This document shows, one piece after another, positions 9,078 to 19,807 of a stretch of 64,000 nucleotides of DNA. The position numbers were made by a program, and so were the translations under genes. Position 1 is the stretch's first letter. Each line of letters starts with the position of its first letter. The notes under the pieces were generated by a model. That model searched no databases and was not told the origin of the DNA. It saw nothing but the letters and a program-made list of their open reading frames with translations. The stretch comes from Providencia rustigianii DSM 4541 (lineage in GTDB: Bacteria > Pseudomonadota > Gammaproteobacteria > Enterobacterales > Enterobacteriaceae), in NCBI RefSeq assembly GCF_000156395.1, contig NZ_GG703817.1, forward strand, positions 829,395 through 893,394, given 5' to 3'.

Positions 9078-10643
9078 TCAGCGTCTCATTCGTCCTGATT
9101 GCTCAGGTAATTCAAAAAATGCCACGGTTTCAACCAAGTTATTCGCCTGATCTTCTAAGGCGGCGGTTGCACTGGTTGATTGCTCAACAAGAGCGGCGTT
9201 TTGTTGGGTCACTGAGTCCATTTGACTTACAGCAACGGCTACTTGTTCGATACCACGACTCTGCTCATTGGAAGCGGATGCAATATTTCCCATTAATTCA
9301 GTAACTTGATTTACTGCTGCTACCAATTCGTTCATGGTTTGCCCAGCTTCATTGACCAATACAGAACCTTGGCTAACACGTCCAACTGATTCATCGATCA
9401 GCGCTTTGATCTCTTTTGCTGCTTCAGCGCTACGTTGTGCTAATGCGCGAACTTCACCCGCTACCACAGAGAATCCACGACCTTGTTCACCCGCTCGTGC
9501 CGCTTCAACCGCCGCATTCAGTGCTAAAATATTGGTTTGGAATGCAATACCATCAATAACACTAATAATGGCGCTGATTTTTTGTGAGCTATTAGAAATC
9601 GAAGTCATTGTGTCAATGACCTCTTCCGTAATTTCGCCACCTTTGGTTGCTGTTCTTGATGCAGTCACGGCTAATTCACTCGCTTGACGTGCATTATCCG
9701 CGTTTTGTTTTACCGTCGCGGTCAACTCTTCCATACTTGCTGCCGTTTCTTCTAATGATGCGGCTTGCTGTTCAGTTCTTGAGGATAAGTTATTATTGCC
9801 TAGAGCAATCTCGCGAATACCGGTAGACATTTGGTCTGTATTCACTCGAATAGATGTCACTGTTTTTGCCAGTGAATGCTGCATCAATTTCAATTTTTCG
9901 AAAACATCGCCAATTTCATCACGGAATGAAATTTCAATATTCTGATTCAGTTTTCCTTCCGCAACCTGCATGAAATGTTCACTCATGCTGTTTAACGGGG
10001 AAATAACTTTGCGTTTGAGCCACAGGTGTACAACACCAATGACCAAAAAGATAATGACAACGACACTGAAGAATGAGGTCCATGCAAATTGGTTATAGAA
10101 TCTTGCATCTGCAATGGAGGCATTGCTTTCATCATTTAAAACAGAAAGATAACTGTTAATAACCTTAATTAATTCATCTTGGTTTTTTTGAGCGGGTAAT
10201 GCGATATACGCCGCGACATCATTGTTATCAAGGTGAGTATTCAAGGCATTTAACGTGACAATAAAAGAGTTAAATTTCTCTTCTAATGCAGAGAGATTTT
10301 CTTTTTCACTCAACACAGGTTGGGCTTTAAATTCGGCGTAATCGTTATTTGCTTCGACTAAGTAATCATCAAAAATCTTGCGGGTTTCTTCGATTAAATC
10401 GTTGTGGCCGCCTTCTTTCAGTAATAAAGCAATTTGTGTCAGGCTATTGCGTGCCTGCATTAAGTGCTTGCTGGTCTCTTCAAGTAATGCACGCTTTTTA
10501 GATCCCAAATCAATATTTTCTAAAGATTTCAGTTCACTATTGACGATACCTACAGAAATCCCACTTGAGGCTAACTGCATGCCACAAAATAGGATTAGGA
10601 GTAAGTATAAGCTCACTGAAATTTTGATATTTTTTCCTAACAT
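9078..10643 (-). CDS. Methyl-accepting chemotaxis protein without NWETF tail
   Basis: A 521-residue chemoreceptor. It has an N-terminal membrane segment, a periplasmic four-helix-bundle ligand domain (about 35-185), a second membrane segment (about 190-210), HAMP, and the signalling hairpin with [19 protein letters not shown]. The ligand helix has ARNSLTQ where Tsr has TRNTLNR, so the binding arginine is kept but the following Asn is not; the ligand is not clear. The C-terminus ends PEQSGRMRR with no NWETF, so it probably depends on neighbouring receptors for methylation. Start chosen at ATG 10641-10643 after GGGGATTAAAT. A terminator separates it from the upstream receptor gene. Confidence 0.93.
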   Translation of the reverse strand: MLGKNIKISVSLYLLLILFCGMQLASSGISVGIVNSELKSLENIDLGSKKRALLEETSKHLMQARNSLTQIALLLKEGGHNDLIEETRKIFDDYLVEANNDYAEFKAQPVLSEKENLSALEEKFNSFIVTLNALNTHLDNNDVAAYIALPAQKNQDELIKVINSYLSVLNDESNASIADARFYNQFAWTSFFSVVVIIFLVIGVVHLWLKRKVISPLNSMSEHFMQVAEGKLNQNIEISFRDEIGDVFEKLKLMQHSLAKTVTSIRVNTDQMSTGIREIALGNNNLSSRTEQQAASLEETAASMEELTATVKQNADNARQASELAVTASRTATKGGEITEEVIDTMTSISNSSQKISAIISVIDGIAFQTNILALNAAVEAARAGEQGRGFSVVAGEVRALAQRSAEAAKEIKALIDESVGRVSQGSVLVNEAGQTMNELVAAVNQVTELMGNIASASNEQSRGIEQVAVAVSQMDSVTQQNAALVEQSTSATAALEDQANNLVETVAFFELPEQSGRMRR

Positions 10644-10704
10644 ATTTAATCCCCTACTTATGACAGCCAAATAATTGGCTCTTTTTAATTATCGAGCTTA
10701 AACA

Positions 10705-10737
10705 TATAAAAACGCTGCGGGATAAACTCCCACAGCG
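10705..10737 (-). terminator. Rho-independent terminator after the second receptor gene
   Basis: On the minus strand a 10-bp stem (28-37 with 13-22 of 10700s, one G-T pair), 5-base loop and a T5 run follow the receptor gene ending at 10756. It separates the cheA-cheW-receptor transcript from the downstream receptor-cheRBYZ genes, which must therefore have another promoter or rely on read-through. Confidence 0.8.
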
Positions 10738-10755
10738 CTAGATTGGATTTACTTT

Positions 10756-12441
10756 TTAGAAGGTTTCCCAATTATCATCATCTTTATGATTTTTCGAAGA
10801 AATTTTAGATAAATCCGGTGTTTTAACAATATTAGAGACTGTTCTTGGTGCAGGTTGAGCATTGCGTACTTTGCCATGATCCAGTGCAGGTAAACGGAAA
10901 ATGGAAATTAATTGAGAGAGCTTAGCGACTTGCTCTTCCAGTACGTTAGCAGCCACTGCCGATTGCTCGACAAGTGAGGCATTTTGTTGAGTCACTTTAT
11001 CCATCTCAGCCACTGCGATGCTGACTTGAGAAATCCCTTTGCTTTGCTCATCTGACGCTGTAGCGATGTGCGTCATGATGTCGGTAACACGAGTGACAGA
11101 ATCAACAATTTTGGTCATAGTTTCGCCAGCATCTTCTGCTTGACGAGCCCCAACATCCGTTCTAGAAACAGAGTCTTCGATCAGCGTTTTGATCTCTTTC
11201 GCTGCATCCGCACTGCGTTGAGCTAGGTTACGAACTTCGTCAGCAACAACAGCAAATCCACGACCATGTTCACCGGCACGTGCAGCTTCTACGGCAGCAT
11301 TAAGCGCTAAGATGTTGGTTTGGAATGCGATGCTATCGATGACCGCAGTAATGTCAGAGATTTTTTGGGAGCTATCCGCAATATTGCGCATGGTGTGAAC
11401 CACATTAGAGACGACTTTGCCGCCTTCTTTTGCAATCACTGAGGCTTGGCTCGCGAACTCACTCGCTTGATGAGCATATTCAGTATTCTGTTTAACGGTC
11501 GCCGTTAACTCGCTCATGCTCGCTGAAGTTTCTTCTAAACAAGCTACCTGCTGTTCAGTCCGCGATGACAAATCATTATTACCGGCTGCAATTTCTGTGG
11601 TTCCTTGATAGATAGTTTCACTACCATCTAGAACACCACGCACCGTATTGATCAGCTCTTGTTGCATATGCTGAACACCACCAGCTAACTCACCAATTTC
11701 ATTGTGTGCTGAGGTATCAATTTTGGGTGTTAAGTCCCCTGCTGCAAATACTTTGATGCGCTCAATCAGTGTATTTAATGGCTCAGTAATTCCTTTACGC
11801 ACATAGCGATAACTGAAGAAACCAATCAGTGCTAACAAGATTGATAAAACCACCAGCATATATAAAGATTCACGGTAGTTTCCTTCTGCATTATCAATTT
11901 CAGCTTGGAAATCAGCTGCAATATCAGCAAAATAAGCACTGAATTGCTCTTCAAATTTAGCTTGTAGTCCCGATGTTCTATGAGCATAGAAACCGTTTAA
12001 GTCACCTTTTTCCGCATATTCAGCGAGTTTTGTTAATGCCACCCGATAGTCTTCATAAGACTTGAGCAATCTATCAAACTGGTCTTTATCAATGGAGGTA
12101 TTTTCCATCATCTTTCTGTATCGACCGTAAGCGTCATCAGCGGCTGTAAATTTATCATGTGCCGATTTGATTAAGTCACCAGCTGATGCATCATCCTTAA
12201 TGTTGAGTTCTTCCAACAAATAAGCATTGATCGAGCGGTTTAAATCAGAGCGAGCCTGTAATAAATTAACCCAACTTTCAGTAAGAACTTGTCTTTGGCG
12301 TTGAAGAGAATTCAAATAATTAATGCTGTCGCTGTTATCGCCTAGTTTGGTAAACATCAAACCACTTGAAACCAGCTGCAATAAAATAAAAAGAAAAATA
12401 ACGGACAAAAGTCCTGAAACGATTTTAATTCGACTGTACAT
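10756..12441 (-). CDS. Tsr-like methyl-accepting chemotaxis protein
   Basis: A 561-residue receptor beginning [12 protein letters not shown], as in Tsr (MLKRIKIVTSLL). The periplasmic helix has [11 protein letters not shown] against Tsr LLQTRNTLNR, keeping the arginine and asparagine that bind the amino-acid ligand in Tsr, so a serine/amino-acid attractant is likely. TM1, ligand domain, TM2 near 190-210, HAMP and the MA domain ([19 protein letters not shown]) follow. The protein ends in NWETF, the docking peptide for CheR and CheB. It follows cheW and has a sigma-28-like promoter at 12476-12502. Confidence 0.94.
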   Translation of the reverse strand: MYSRIKIVSGLLSVIFLFILLQLVSSGLMFTKLGDNSDSINYLNSLQRQRQVLTESWVNLLQARSDLNRSINAYLLEELNIKDDASAGDLIKSAHDKFTAADDAYGRYRKMMENTSIDKDQFDRLLKSYEDYRVALTKLAEYAEKGDLNGFYAHRTSGLQAKFEEQFSAYFADIAADFQAEIDNAEGNYRESLYMLVVLSILLALIGFFSYRYVRKGITEPLNTLIERIKVFAAGDLTPKIDTSAHNEIGELAGGVQHMQQELINTVRGVLDGSETIYQGTTEIAAGNNDLSSRTEQQVACLEETSASMSELTATVKQNTEYAHQASEFASQASVIAKEGGKVVSNVVHTMRNIADSSQKISDITAVIDSIAFQTNILALNAAVEAARAGEHGRGFAVVADEVRNLAQRSADAAKEIKTLIEDSVSRTDVGARQAEDAGETMTKIVDSVTRVTDIMTHIATASDEQSKGISQVSIAVAEMDKVTQQNASLVEQSAVAANVLEEQVAKLSQLISIFRLPALDHGKVRNAQPAPRTVSNIVKTPDLSKISSKNHKDDDNWETF

Positions 12442-12475
12442 GGCGTTTTACTAACATAATGTTGTTGTAATTTGG

Positions 12476-12502
12476 ATATCGGTCATCTGCTCAAAAACTT
12501 TA
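12476..12502 (-). promoter_or_regulatory. sigma-28 promoter of the Tsr-like receptor
   Basis: On the minus strand TAAA, a 15-base spacer and ACCGATAT (6 of 8 to GCCGATAA) lie 35 bases before the receptor start. This would give the receptor a FliA-dependent promoter inside the che operon. Confidence 0.65.
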
Positions 12503-12562
12503 GTGAGTGCCTCTGGCATTTTTGAGCAAATTGACAGCAGAAACGAGGTGATCAGCGGATGA

Positions 12563-13060
12563 TCACTCCGCAATATGGTCGATTAGTGCCATTTCTTCAC
12601 TGGTCAATAATTTTTCAATATCGACGAGAATTAACATCCTTTCACCCATCGTACCCAGCCCAGTTAAATACTGAGTAGATAACGTGACAGCAAAATCTGG
12701 TGGTGGAGCGATTTGATCTTCATTCAGCACCAACACATCCGATACGCCATCAACCACAATCCCGACAACGCGGTCTTTCAGGTTAACCACAATGACGACC
12801 GTATTATCGTTGTACACCACATTTTCATGGGAAAATTTAATCCGCAGATCGATGATAGGAATTATCACTCCACGCAGATTAGTAACGCCTTTAATAAAAT
12901 GAGGCGTGTTCGCTATACGCGTTACTTGCTCGTAACCACGAATTTCCTGTACTTTTAAAATTTCAATTCCGTACTCTTCTTCACCAAGCGTAAAAACGAG
13001 GTAGCCTTCGCCATTTTTTTCTTCTTCGAGCTTGTTTAAATCATCATCTAACATAGACAT
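12563..13060 (-). CDS. cheW: CheW, receptor-kinase coupling protein
   Basis: A 165-residue protein with the CheW SH3-like fold: [20 protein letters not shown] (about residues 23-42), [20 protein letters not shown] and [18 protein letters not shown]. It couples the CheA kinase to the cytoplasmic tips of the receptors. Length is like E. coli CheW (167). It lies 16 bases after cheA in the same orientation. Confidence 0.96.
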   Translation of the reverse strand: MSMLDDDLNKLEEEKNGEGYLVFTLGEEEYGIEILKVQEIRGYEQVTRIANTPHFIKGVTNLRGVIIPIIDLRIKFSHENVVYNDNTVVIVVNLKDRVVGIVVDGVSDVLVLNEDQIAPPPDFAVTLSTQYLTGLGTMGERMLILVDIEKLLTSEEMALIDHIAE

Positions 13061-13076
13061 GGTGTTTAGCCTCTAT

Positions 13077-15221
13077 TTAGTGCATTACGGGTTGAGAAAC
13101 AGGCTGTTTCTTATTAATCAAAATGTGGTTGTTCATTCGTTGTAATTCTGCAACATCTAAAATTAGGGAGACTGAGCCATCGCCCATGATGGTTGCGGCG
13201 GAAATACCCGGAACTTTGCGGTAATTACTGGCAATATTTTTCACCACGACTTGCTGCTGACCAACTAACTTATCGACTAATAAAGCAAAACGATGCCCCG
13301 CATTTTGAATAATTAACGCAATGCTATTTGCTAAATTAGGTTCGGCATTTTCGATAGAAAAGACTTGGTGGAGTTCGACGAGTGGTAAATATTCACCTCG
13401 AACTAAAAGCATTTTTTCTTCTCCCGCGAGACGATAAATATCTTCAGGGCGAGGTTGTAGCGTACTAATAATCGCACTAAGCGGCACAATGAAAACGTCA
13501 TCTGCAACTTTTACTGACATTCCATCCAGAATAGCCAATGTTAGTGGCAGTAAAATACGAATAATGGTGCCTTTTCCTTCGGTAAAACCAATTTGAATTC
13601 GTCCACCCATGTCTTGGATATTACGTTTCACTACGTCCATACCCACGCCACGACCTGATACATCAGTAATCACTTCGGCTGTCGAAAATCCTGGCGCCAT
13701 AATCAGCATCGCGACTTCGTCATTGGTCATCGCATCATGAATATTCATGCCTTGAGAGCGGGCTTTGGCAAGAATTCGTTCACGGTTCAATCCTGCTCCA
13801 TCATCACGAACTTCAATACAGATATTGCCACTCTGATGTGCAGCAGAAAGCGTTAACGTACCCGCTTCAGATTTACCATTAGCAAGACGAACTTCTGGTT
13901 TTTCAATTCCATGGTCGAGGCTGTTACGTACAAGGTGGTTCAATGGATCAACGATACGTTCAATCAAGCTCTTATCTAACTCTGTCGAGCTACCTTCCAC
14001 CTTAAGCTCTATTTTCTTGCCCAGTTTTGAGGCAATATCACGAACCATTCTAGGGAAACGGCTAAATACATAATCCATCGGCATCATGCGAATGGACATA
14101 ACGGATTCTTGGAGCGCGCGAGAATTTCGTTCTAGTTGCACGATGGAACTGAGTAAATCTGAATATTCGTTTTGATCAACTTGCTGGCTATGTTGGGTCA
14201 ACATCGATTGAATAATGACAAGTTCACCCACTAAATTAATCAGTTGGTCAACCTTCTCAACAGCGACACGGATACTGCTCGAATCGCCTTTTGGCTTCGC
14301 AGCGGCAGCTTTTTTTGCTGAAGAAGAGGACGATACAGCAGATGCAGGCGTTACCACCGGAGCAATCACTTTAGTGGTTTCAATCTGCCCTACCGGTTTT
14401 TCAACCATTGCGGCTAATTCTTCTACCGTTGCAGCCAGTTCATCGAGAGTCGCTTCTACATCCACAACTTTATTTGGTTCGCCACCACCTAGGATAAAGC
14501 CTTGGCACGCTTCATAATTTGTTGCACAGTGCTCAATCTGGGATTCATCCACGACGAAACACAATACACCGCAAATGTCATCGATATCCGTGTTGGTTCC
14601 CAGCCATGCTTTTAGGCTAGATTCACTTTTTTCTGTACCGAATAAACGACCAAATAGACCTAATTCATCTGCTAAAACATCAACTTCGGTTGATTTCAGT
14701 GAATTCAATGTAATGATAAAATAGTGAGAAAATTCATCATTCGTAAGCGCAGTGTTGGTTTGAATTGCAGATTCTGAAACGGTATCAGTAACCGTTTCCA
14801 TTGCTGCAATAGACTCCTCATCAAAATTCACTTCTCCAACACCGTGCTCCACACTTTTTAGTACATCGCAGATATGTTGGAAAGTTTCATCATCAGGTAA
14901 TGAATCATTTTTATAGGCATCCAACTGTGATGCCATTACATCCTTAGCATCTAAGAAAACATCAATAATATCCGGTGTTAGTGTTAGCTCGTCATGCCGA
15001 GCTTTATCGAGTAAATTTTCTAAGGTGTGAGTTGTATTTTGTAGGTGCGTGAAACCAAAAGTTGCCGCCCCCCCCTTAATCGAGTGGGCACTACGGAATA
15101 TGGCATTGAGTTGCTCGCTATCTGGGTCGACAGGATCAAGCTCAAGTAAATGCTGTTCCATATCCCTGAGCAGTTCATCCGCTTCATCGAAAAACGTTTG
15201 ATAAAACTCGGTAATATCCAT
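13077..15221 (-). CDS. cheA: CheA, chemotaxis histidine kinase
   Basis: A 714-residue kinase. Start chosen at ATG 15219-15221 (MDITEFYQTFFDEAD), matching the E. coli N-terminus, rather than an in-frame start ten codons upstream. Domains in order: P1 phosphotransfer with H46 (RSAHSIKGGAATFG); P2 CheY/CheB-binding near 165-245; an acidic, alanine-rich linker to about 310; P3 dimerisation; P4 ATPase with HLVRNSLDHGIE, VRDDGAGLNRERIL and GRGVGMDVVKRN; and P5 CheW-like. It autophosphorylates when receptors are unliganded and passes phosphate to CheY and CheB. A sigma-28-like promoter lies upstream, after motB. Confidence 0.96.
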   Translation of the reverse strand: MDITEFYQTFFDEADELLRDMEQHLLELDPVDPDSEQLNAIFRSAHSIKGGAATFGFTHLQNTTHTLENLLDKARHDELTLTPDIIDVFLDAKDVMASQLDAYKNDSLPDDETFQHICDVLKSVEHGVGEVNFDEESIAAMETVTDTVSESAIQTNTALTNDEFSHYFIITLNSLKSTEVDVLADELGLFGRLFGTEKSESSLKAWLGTNTDIDDICGVLCFVVDESQIEHCATNYEACQGFILGGGEPNKVVDVEATLDELAATVEELAAMVEKPVGQIETTKVIAPVVTPASAVSSSSSAKKAAAAKPKGDSSSIRVAVEKVDQLINLVGELVIIQSMLTQHSQQVDQNEYSDLLSSIVQLERNSRALQESVMSIRMMPMDYVFSRFPRMVRDIASKLGKKIELKVEGSSTELDKSLIERIVDPLNHLVRNSLDHGIEKPEVRLANGKSEAGTLTLSAAHQSGNICIEVRDDGAGLNRERILAKARSQGMNIHDAMTNDEVAMLIMAPGFSTAEVITDVSGRGVGMDVVKRNIQDMGGRIQIGFTEGKGTIIRILLPLTLAILDGMSVKVADDVFIVPLSAIISTLQPRPEDIYRLAGEEKMLLVRGEYLPLVELHQVFSIENAEPNLANSIALIIQNAGHRFALLVDKLVGQQQVVVKNIASNYRKVPGISAATIMGDGSVSLILDVAELQRMNNHILINKKQPVSQPVMH

Positions 15222-15258
15222 GCTTTTTATCCAATTTCGCTTAAGTTTCACTTAATGC

Positions 15259-15281
15259 TCACTGCTAAAAACTCTAGCAGT
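15259..15281 (-). other. Inverted repeat in the cheA leader
   Basis: CACTGCTA (15259-15266) and TAGCAGTG (15274-15281) form an 8-bp stem with a 7-base loop in the 5' leader between the cheA promoter and start codon. It may be a weak attenuator or mRNA-stability hairpin; no function is shown. Confidence 0.5.
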
Positions 15282-15296
15282 GAATATTTTGATTAA

Positions 15297-15323
15297 TTAT
15301 CGATATAAGTCATTGTTAATTTG
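15297..15323 (-). promoter_or_regulatory. sigma-28-like promoter of cheA
   Basis: On the minus strand CAAA, exactly 15 bases, then ATCGATAA (6 of 8 to the FliA -10) lie directly after the motB stop and about 75 bases before cheA. It would allow che genes to be transcribed apart from motAB. Confidence 0.6.
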
Positions 15324-15328
15324 TGAAT

Positions 15329-16249
15329 TTATTTTCCCACTTTAACGGTTACGACTTCGTTAGTTGCCTGAATCGGCACATCTTGTTGTGGCTTTTTAAG
15401 CACATCATGAATCGGTGTTGCTCCATCGTATTCATGCAAAATTTGATTAGTTTCATCTTCATTTAATACGATGATGCTGATCCGCCGGTTTATTGGCGCT
15501 AAGCCATTTTCTTTGTCCAAGTGGATAGATGACGCCATCCCAACAACACGTAAAATCTTTTGCTCTTCCATGCCACCCATGATCAGTTCACGGCGAGAAG
15601 CGTTCGCACGGTCTGATGACAGTTCCCAGTTGCTGTAATAGGCTTCGCTGGCATAAGGTAAATCGTCCGTGTGTCCCGAAATGCTAATACGATTTGGTAC
15701 GTCGTTCAGTAATGGCGCAATGGCACGTAAAATATCGCGCATATAGGGCTCGACTATCGCGGAACCCACTTTGAACATCGGTCTATTGGCACTATCAACG
15801 ATTTGGATGCGTAGACCATCGTTGATCATGTCGATAAGTAAATGAGGCTTTAATTCATTCAAACGAGGGTCTTGTAATATGGCTTGCTCAAGGTTTTCTT
15901 TTAGTTTTTCAAAACGATAATTAGCATCCCCTGAGATGATATTATTTGGCTCAGGCATCACATCACCATCACGAAATATCGGATCTTTACCGCCACCAGG
16001 TATGGGATTTGTCGCGTCCCCACTTTTTGAACCAGGATTAATCGCAACACTTAATGGAGTACGAAAATATTCAGCAATCTTAGTTAACTCTTGTGGGCTG
16101 GAAATAGAAATCAACCACATCACTAGAAAGAAGGCCATCATTGCAGTCATAAAATCTGCATAAGCAATTTTCCATGCACCTCCATGGCTACCTTGCTGAT
16201 GACCACCACGTTTTTTGACACGAATAATTTGAGGATGATTGCCAGCCAT
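15329..16249 (-). CDS. motB: MotB, flagellar stator subunit
   Basis: A 306-residue stator protein. A single membrane helix near 28-50 carries the proton-accepting D32 (YADFMTAMM), at exactly the E. coli number if the ATG at 16247-16249 is used. A TTG two codons upstream has better spacing to GAGG and cannot be excluded. The periplasmic part is an OmpA/MotB peptidoglycan-binding domain (ISGHTDDLPY, then NWELSSDRANASRREL). With MotA it forms the proton-driven stator. It follows motA with almost no gap. Confidence 0.95.
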   Translation of the reverse strand: MAGNHPQIIRVKKRGGHQQGSHGGAWKIAYADFMTAMMAFFLVMWLISISSPQELTKIAEYFRTPLSVAINPGSKSGDATNPIPGGGKDPIFRDGDVMPEPNNIISGDANYRFEKLKENLEQAILQDPRLNELKPHLLIDMINDGLRIQIVDSANRPMFKVGSAIVEPYMRDILRAIAPLLNDVPNRISISGHTDDLPYASEAYYSNWELSSDRANASRRELIMGGMEEQKILRVVGMASSIHLDKENGLAPINRRISIIVLNEDETNQILHEYDGATPIHDVLKKPQQDVPIQATNEVVTVKVGK

Positions 16250-16255
16250 GGTCAA

Positions 16256-17143
16256 TTATTCCTCACTAGTTTCAGTTGTTCGGTTACCCACTTTCACTTC
16301 ACGAACTTTGTCTTCCAGCTCGATAAAGGAAGGCCTATCTACGCTAAACAGCACCTTACGACCAAACTCGACTGCAATTTGCGGGGCATAACCTTGCAAA
16401 GAGGACAAAAAAGTGACCTTGATGCATTCCATTAGCTTGAGCTGCTCAGTGCTGCGCTGACGAACCAAACTCGCTAACGGTAAAATAAATCCGTATGCGA
16501 CTAAAATGCCAAGAAATGTTCCTACCATTGCATGAGCAATCAACGCTCCCAATTCACCCGCAGGACGATCTGCTGCACCGAGTGCATTGACAACACCTAA
16601 TACCGCAGCAACAATCCCAAATGCAGGCATCGATTCACCCACCATATTCAAGCCAGTGGCCGGAACTTCATTTTCTTGACGAAAGGTTTCCAATTCCTCA
16701 TCCATCAGCGCTTCAATTTCGTGACTTTGCAGGTTACTGGTCACCATAAGGCGTAGATAATCCACAATAAACATCATGGCTGTTGGATCTTTGAGTATGC
16801 GAGGATATTGCGTGAAAATTTCACTTTCCTGTGGATTTTCAATATCTTTTTCTAAGGCAAGCAGCCCTTGTTGGCGGGATTTATTCAGTAATTGAAATAG
16901 CAAAGCCATTAAATCCATGGACATGGCTTTGTTGTAGGCTGAACGTCGGAAAAGTCTTGGTAATACTTTGCACAATGCAACGATGGATTTACCGCTGTTA
17001 CCAACTACAAATGCGCCGAGCCCAGCCCCTAGAATAATAACGAATTCAGCTGGTTGGTACAGCGCGCCAAGATGACCACCGACCATGACATAGCCGCCAA
17101 TAACTGCAGCTGTAACAATGATATATCCGATGAGTATTAACAC
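16256..17143 (-). CDS. motA: MotA, flagellar stator subunit
   Basis: A 295-residue membrane protein, the same length as E. coli MotA. Start chosen at GTG 17141-17143 (VLILIGYIIV, E. coli MLILLGYLVV) behind AAAGGGAAT; longer in-frame readings have no family support. Four membrane segments and the large cytoplasmic loop (LFRRSAYNKAMSMDLMALLF; SRQQGLLALEKDIENPQESE) are seen, with the conserved prolines of the torque region (ESMPAFGIVAAVLGVV; ADRPAGELGALIAHAMVGTF). It works with MotB as the proton channel. It follows flhDC, with a short hairpin (ACAGGCAA...TTGCCTGT) in the gap. Confidence 0.95.
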   Translation of the reverse strand: MLILIGYIIVTAAVIGGYVMVGGHLGALYQPAEFVIILGAGLGAFVVGNSGKSIVALCKVLPRLFRRSAYNKAMSMDLMALLFQLLNKSRQQGLLALEKDIENPQESEIFTQYPRILKDPTAMMFIVDYLRLMVTSNLQSHEIEALMDEELETFRQENEVPATGLNMVGESMPAFGIVAAVLGVVNALGAADRPAGELGALIAHAMVGTFLGILVAYGFILPLASLVRQRSTEQLKLMECIKVTFLSSLQGYAPQIAVEFGRKVLFSVDRPSFIELEDKVREVKVGNRTTETSEE

Positions 17144-17239
17144 AGTATTCCCTTTCACTCCGTTGGTTAACAGATGGCAGTCAAAGGGAATATGAGGAAG
17201 GACAGGCAATCTACTTGCCTGTTTACCAAATCAATCCAA

Positions 17240-17830
17240 TTACATTACCGCTTTCGTAATGCCATCCTGTCGATACTCCGTAATATCGGCGAGATGCTCG
17301 GAAAGTTTACGTTTTTTTATTGCTCTTGATGGCGGTTGGCACAAGCTGCACGTAAAACTATTTTCAGGGATATGAGCGTAAGTGATAAATGAACCACTAC
17401 AGCAGTTACATCCAGACCGCTGCAACATGCCACTTTCAACAAATCTAACCAGAGTCCAAGCTCGAGTGAGTGCTAAAATTGGCTCTTTTCCTTCTTCAGG
17501 AATGCATTGTTCTAAGTAAAGTTTATACGCTTTCAAAATCGCATCTACCCCTTCACATTGACCGGACTGGAGTAGAAATTGGTAGGCGTTATAAAACATG
17601 GATGAATGAATATTTTGTTCCCATGTCATGAACCAATCGGTAGAAAAAGGCAGCATCCCTTTTGGTGGCGGGCAACCTCGTAACTCTTTGTATAAACGGA
17701 CTAAACGTCCACGGCTGATTTGTGTTTCGCTTTCTAACATTTGAAGACGGGCGCCGAGGGAAATCAATTCCATGGCTAAACGAATATCATTAGCTTCCTT
17801 GACGATACTTTTTTCAGCTACGCTACTCAT
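17240..17830 (-). CDS. flhC: FlhC, master flagellar activator subunit
   Basis: A 196-residue subunit of the FlhD4C2 activator of class II flagellar promoters. The zinc site is visible as C141-x2-C144 and C161-x2-C164, the same spacing as the four cysteines of E. coli FlhC. The start overlaps the end of flhD (ATGA, 17827-17830), so the subunits are translationally coupled. Confidence 0.96.
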   Translation of the reverse strand: MSSVAEKSIVKEANDIRLAMELISLGARLQMLESETQISRGRLVRLYKELRGCPPPKGMLPFSTDWFMTWEQNIHSSMFYNAYQFLLQSGQCEGVDAILKAYKLYLEQCIPEEGKEPILALTRAWTLVRFVESGMLQRSGCNCCSGSFITYAHIPENSFTCSLCQPPSRAIKKRKLSEHLADITEYRQDGITKAVM

Positions 17831-18177
17831 CTTTTTCTCGCTATATCTGAATCGGACTCATTGTGCGTTTGCAATAATCGAGTCGAAAGAAGGATACCTG
17901 TATGAATTTGTTGAAGTTCATCAACTCGAGAATCGCGGGTTAATTTTTCAATCGTATCGCTGCTATCAAATCTAAATTGACAGATTAACTGGTTTGTTTC
18001 CGCTAATTTAACCAATTGAGGTAGAGAGAGTTCTGCTAAAGTGTTTGCCATCGAATCAGAGATACCGAGTCGAAACATCGCAGTGGCTTTTTCCTGGGAG
18101 ATAAGCTTTTGAGCTAACAGCAAATATGAAAGATTAATATCGTATATATGCTTCAGAAAATCAGTGGTAGAGCTCAT
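17827..18177 (-). CDS. flhD: FlhD, master flagellar activator subunit
   Basis: A 116-residue helical protein, the family's usual length, starting [20 protein letters not shown]. It dimerises and forms the FlhD4C2 complex that activates flagellar and other genes. It is the first gene of the flhDC-motAB series. More than 1.5 kb of AT-rich sequence without convincing genes lies upstream, in line with the long, heavily regulated flhDC promoter region of enterobacteria. Confidence 0.96.
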   Translation of the reverse strand: MSSTTDFLKHIYDINLSYLLLAQKLISQEKATAMFRLGISDSMANTLAELSLPQLVKLAETNQLICQFRFDSSDTIEKLTRDSRVDELQQIHTGILLSTRLLQTHNESDSDIARKR

Positions 18178-19407
18178 TTTTTTATACCTTTCGAATAATT
18201 ATTAACATCTATGTGCAGAAAGAACAAATATCAATTTGAGCCTATTGTGTTAGCCAATGTTTTAAATATTAAGAATAATTAAATCTGGATAGCGTAGTCC
18301 GTTACTATCCCATGAGATCCGTTGAAATACCCAGTTTGGAGTATATAAACACAAAGATTCAAACCTAAATTAAATATATTTCCTGAATACCTACAAACAA
18401 TAACGAGTGGTCAAAAAATTAGCAGATTCAGTAAAAGTCAGAATATACCGATTTCATTTTTAACCGTTAATTATTATGCACCACTAAATTAACTATTCAA
18501 GACACTTATGTTTCTTTTTATCCTATCGGCATAATTATCCATCTATATATTAACAATTCTTTATTACGACTATATCTTAATCCTACTTATCTAAAATATT
18601 TGCAACATTTCAATTTAACCTAAGTCAAATAGCAGAATTTTAATCAAACCATTACTCTAAAATAGGGAATTTATAAGCAATAAACCCCAAGCACATCACA
18701 GGAATCATAATATTGATCTAAATCAATCTTTTTTATTACCCTATAAAAGTGACTTTTATAAAACCCAATCAATATCGGTAAGTTAGGTAGAAAGATTAAA
18801 CATTATTTTTCAATACCTTTAATCAAATTAATCACTATCATTCAAAATTATTCAATCATTTCCTTAGCAATATACATCTTAAATTTGTCATACATATTAA
18901 TATTCACATATTACGTTTGATTAAATAAATTTAACTGTACCAATAATAACCAGTAAAAATAACATTAAAAAAATTAATTAAGTTTATCTTTTACTCTATC
19001 CGAATAGAGTGAATGTTAGATATCTGTAAATATAGATTTTTACCTCTATCTGCTATATTAATCACCGACTTTATTATTTTTGTATGACAAATATATTTTA
19101 TATAAATTAACTTTTCAGGTATGTAATAAACATTTTTCGTTTTTATTCTAAAAACAAAAAACTCAAGCCACAGCATTAGTTATGCATGATGGCTTATTAA
19201 TAAACGTCATATTCAAGATGATTTTAAATCACTGAAGAAGGTGGCAGTTCAAAAATCACTCTAAATTTTTTATTTACTATGTATATGTGTAAACGCATGA
19301 GCAAAAACTTGTAATATCACTTATGTTGGTAAGTAATTTAACTTAGCCAACCATTCCCTGCATATCTCTTTACTTAACGAATAGTAACAAAGCTAAATGA
19401 TAACTCA

Positions 19408-19647
19408 ATGTTACTATATACTTTTATTTTAACAAATCACTTCATGGGAAATACAAAATTAAGGGTATTTACTTATAGTAATTATGATGCAGACATATTA
19501 TCAGTTGAATCATTTAAAAAATTATACGATGCCAAAAAAGTACAAAAAACAACCTCTGATTATTTGTATCTACAGATAAAATTTATTGCCAAAACTGAGA
19601 GTTGGCTCACAATTGTCATATTTTTTAGACAATACGTTTCGTTATGA
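19408..19647 (+). CDS. Small ORF followed by a terminator, unknown
   Basis: An open frame of 79 codons (from ATG 19444, MGNTKLRVFTYSNYDADIL, 67 codons). I recognise no family. Codons are AT-rich like the surroundings and the ribosome site is weak. The one argument for it is a terminator-like hairpin at 19635-19660 directly over its stop codon. It could also be the remnant of a longer gene. Confidence 0.25.
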   Translation: MLLYTFILTNHFMGNTKLRVFTYSNYDADILSVESFKKLYDAKKVQKTTSDYLYLQIKFIAKTESWLTIVIFFRQYVSL

Positions 19648-19660
19648 AACGCTGTTTTTT
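19635..19660 (+). terminator. Hairpin with T6 run
   Basis: CGTTTC-GTTAT-GAAACG followed by CTG and six T. It reads in the + direction and lies upstream of the hicB-like gene, closing off any transcript from the flhDC upstream region. Confidence 0.6.
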
Positions 19661-19807
19661 AATCAAAATCACCTAGTAAAAAAAGAAAAAAAACACAGTC
19701 CGAGGATAATGACGCACCATTTTCATCTCATTAACACTTGTATCTTTGATTAATTGACAATGTTTTATACTATGGCTTTTAAATAAGATTAACGATGGGA
19801 GAGGAAA

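Larger units (their letters stand above)
18178..19807. other. Long AT-rich region upstream of flhDC
   Basis: This 1.6 kb stretch is very AT-rich and holds no well-supported gene. It contains a perfect odd palindrome at 18743-18761 (TATAAAAGT-G-ACTTTTATA), a TTGAT-N5-ATCAA sequence at 18713-18727 resembling an FNR box with one base too many, and an inverted repeat ACTCTAT...ATAGAGT near 18992-19010. The part next to flhD is expected to contain the flhDC promoter and leader. A possible small gene lies at 19408-19647. Confidence 0.6.

Noticed and set aside
10643..10700. sigma-28 promoter for the receptor next to cheR
   Set aside because: A -10-like CTCGATAA is present, but no TAAA or CAAA lies 15 bases upstream, so it does not reach the standard of the other three.
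18713..18727. FNR-box-like TTGAT-N5-ATCAA upstream of flhDC
   Set aside because: The spacer is five bases instead of the required four, and the distance to flhD is over 500 bases. Not listed as a site.
18991..19176. 61-codon minus-strand ORF in the flhDC upstream region
   Set aside because: AT-rich, no ribosome site, no terminator, residues not protein-like.
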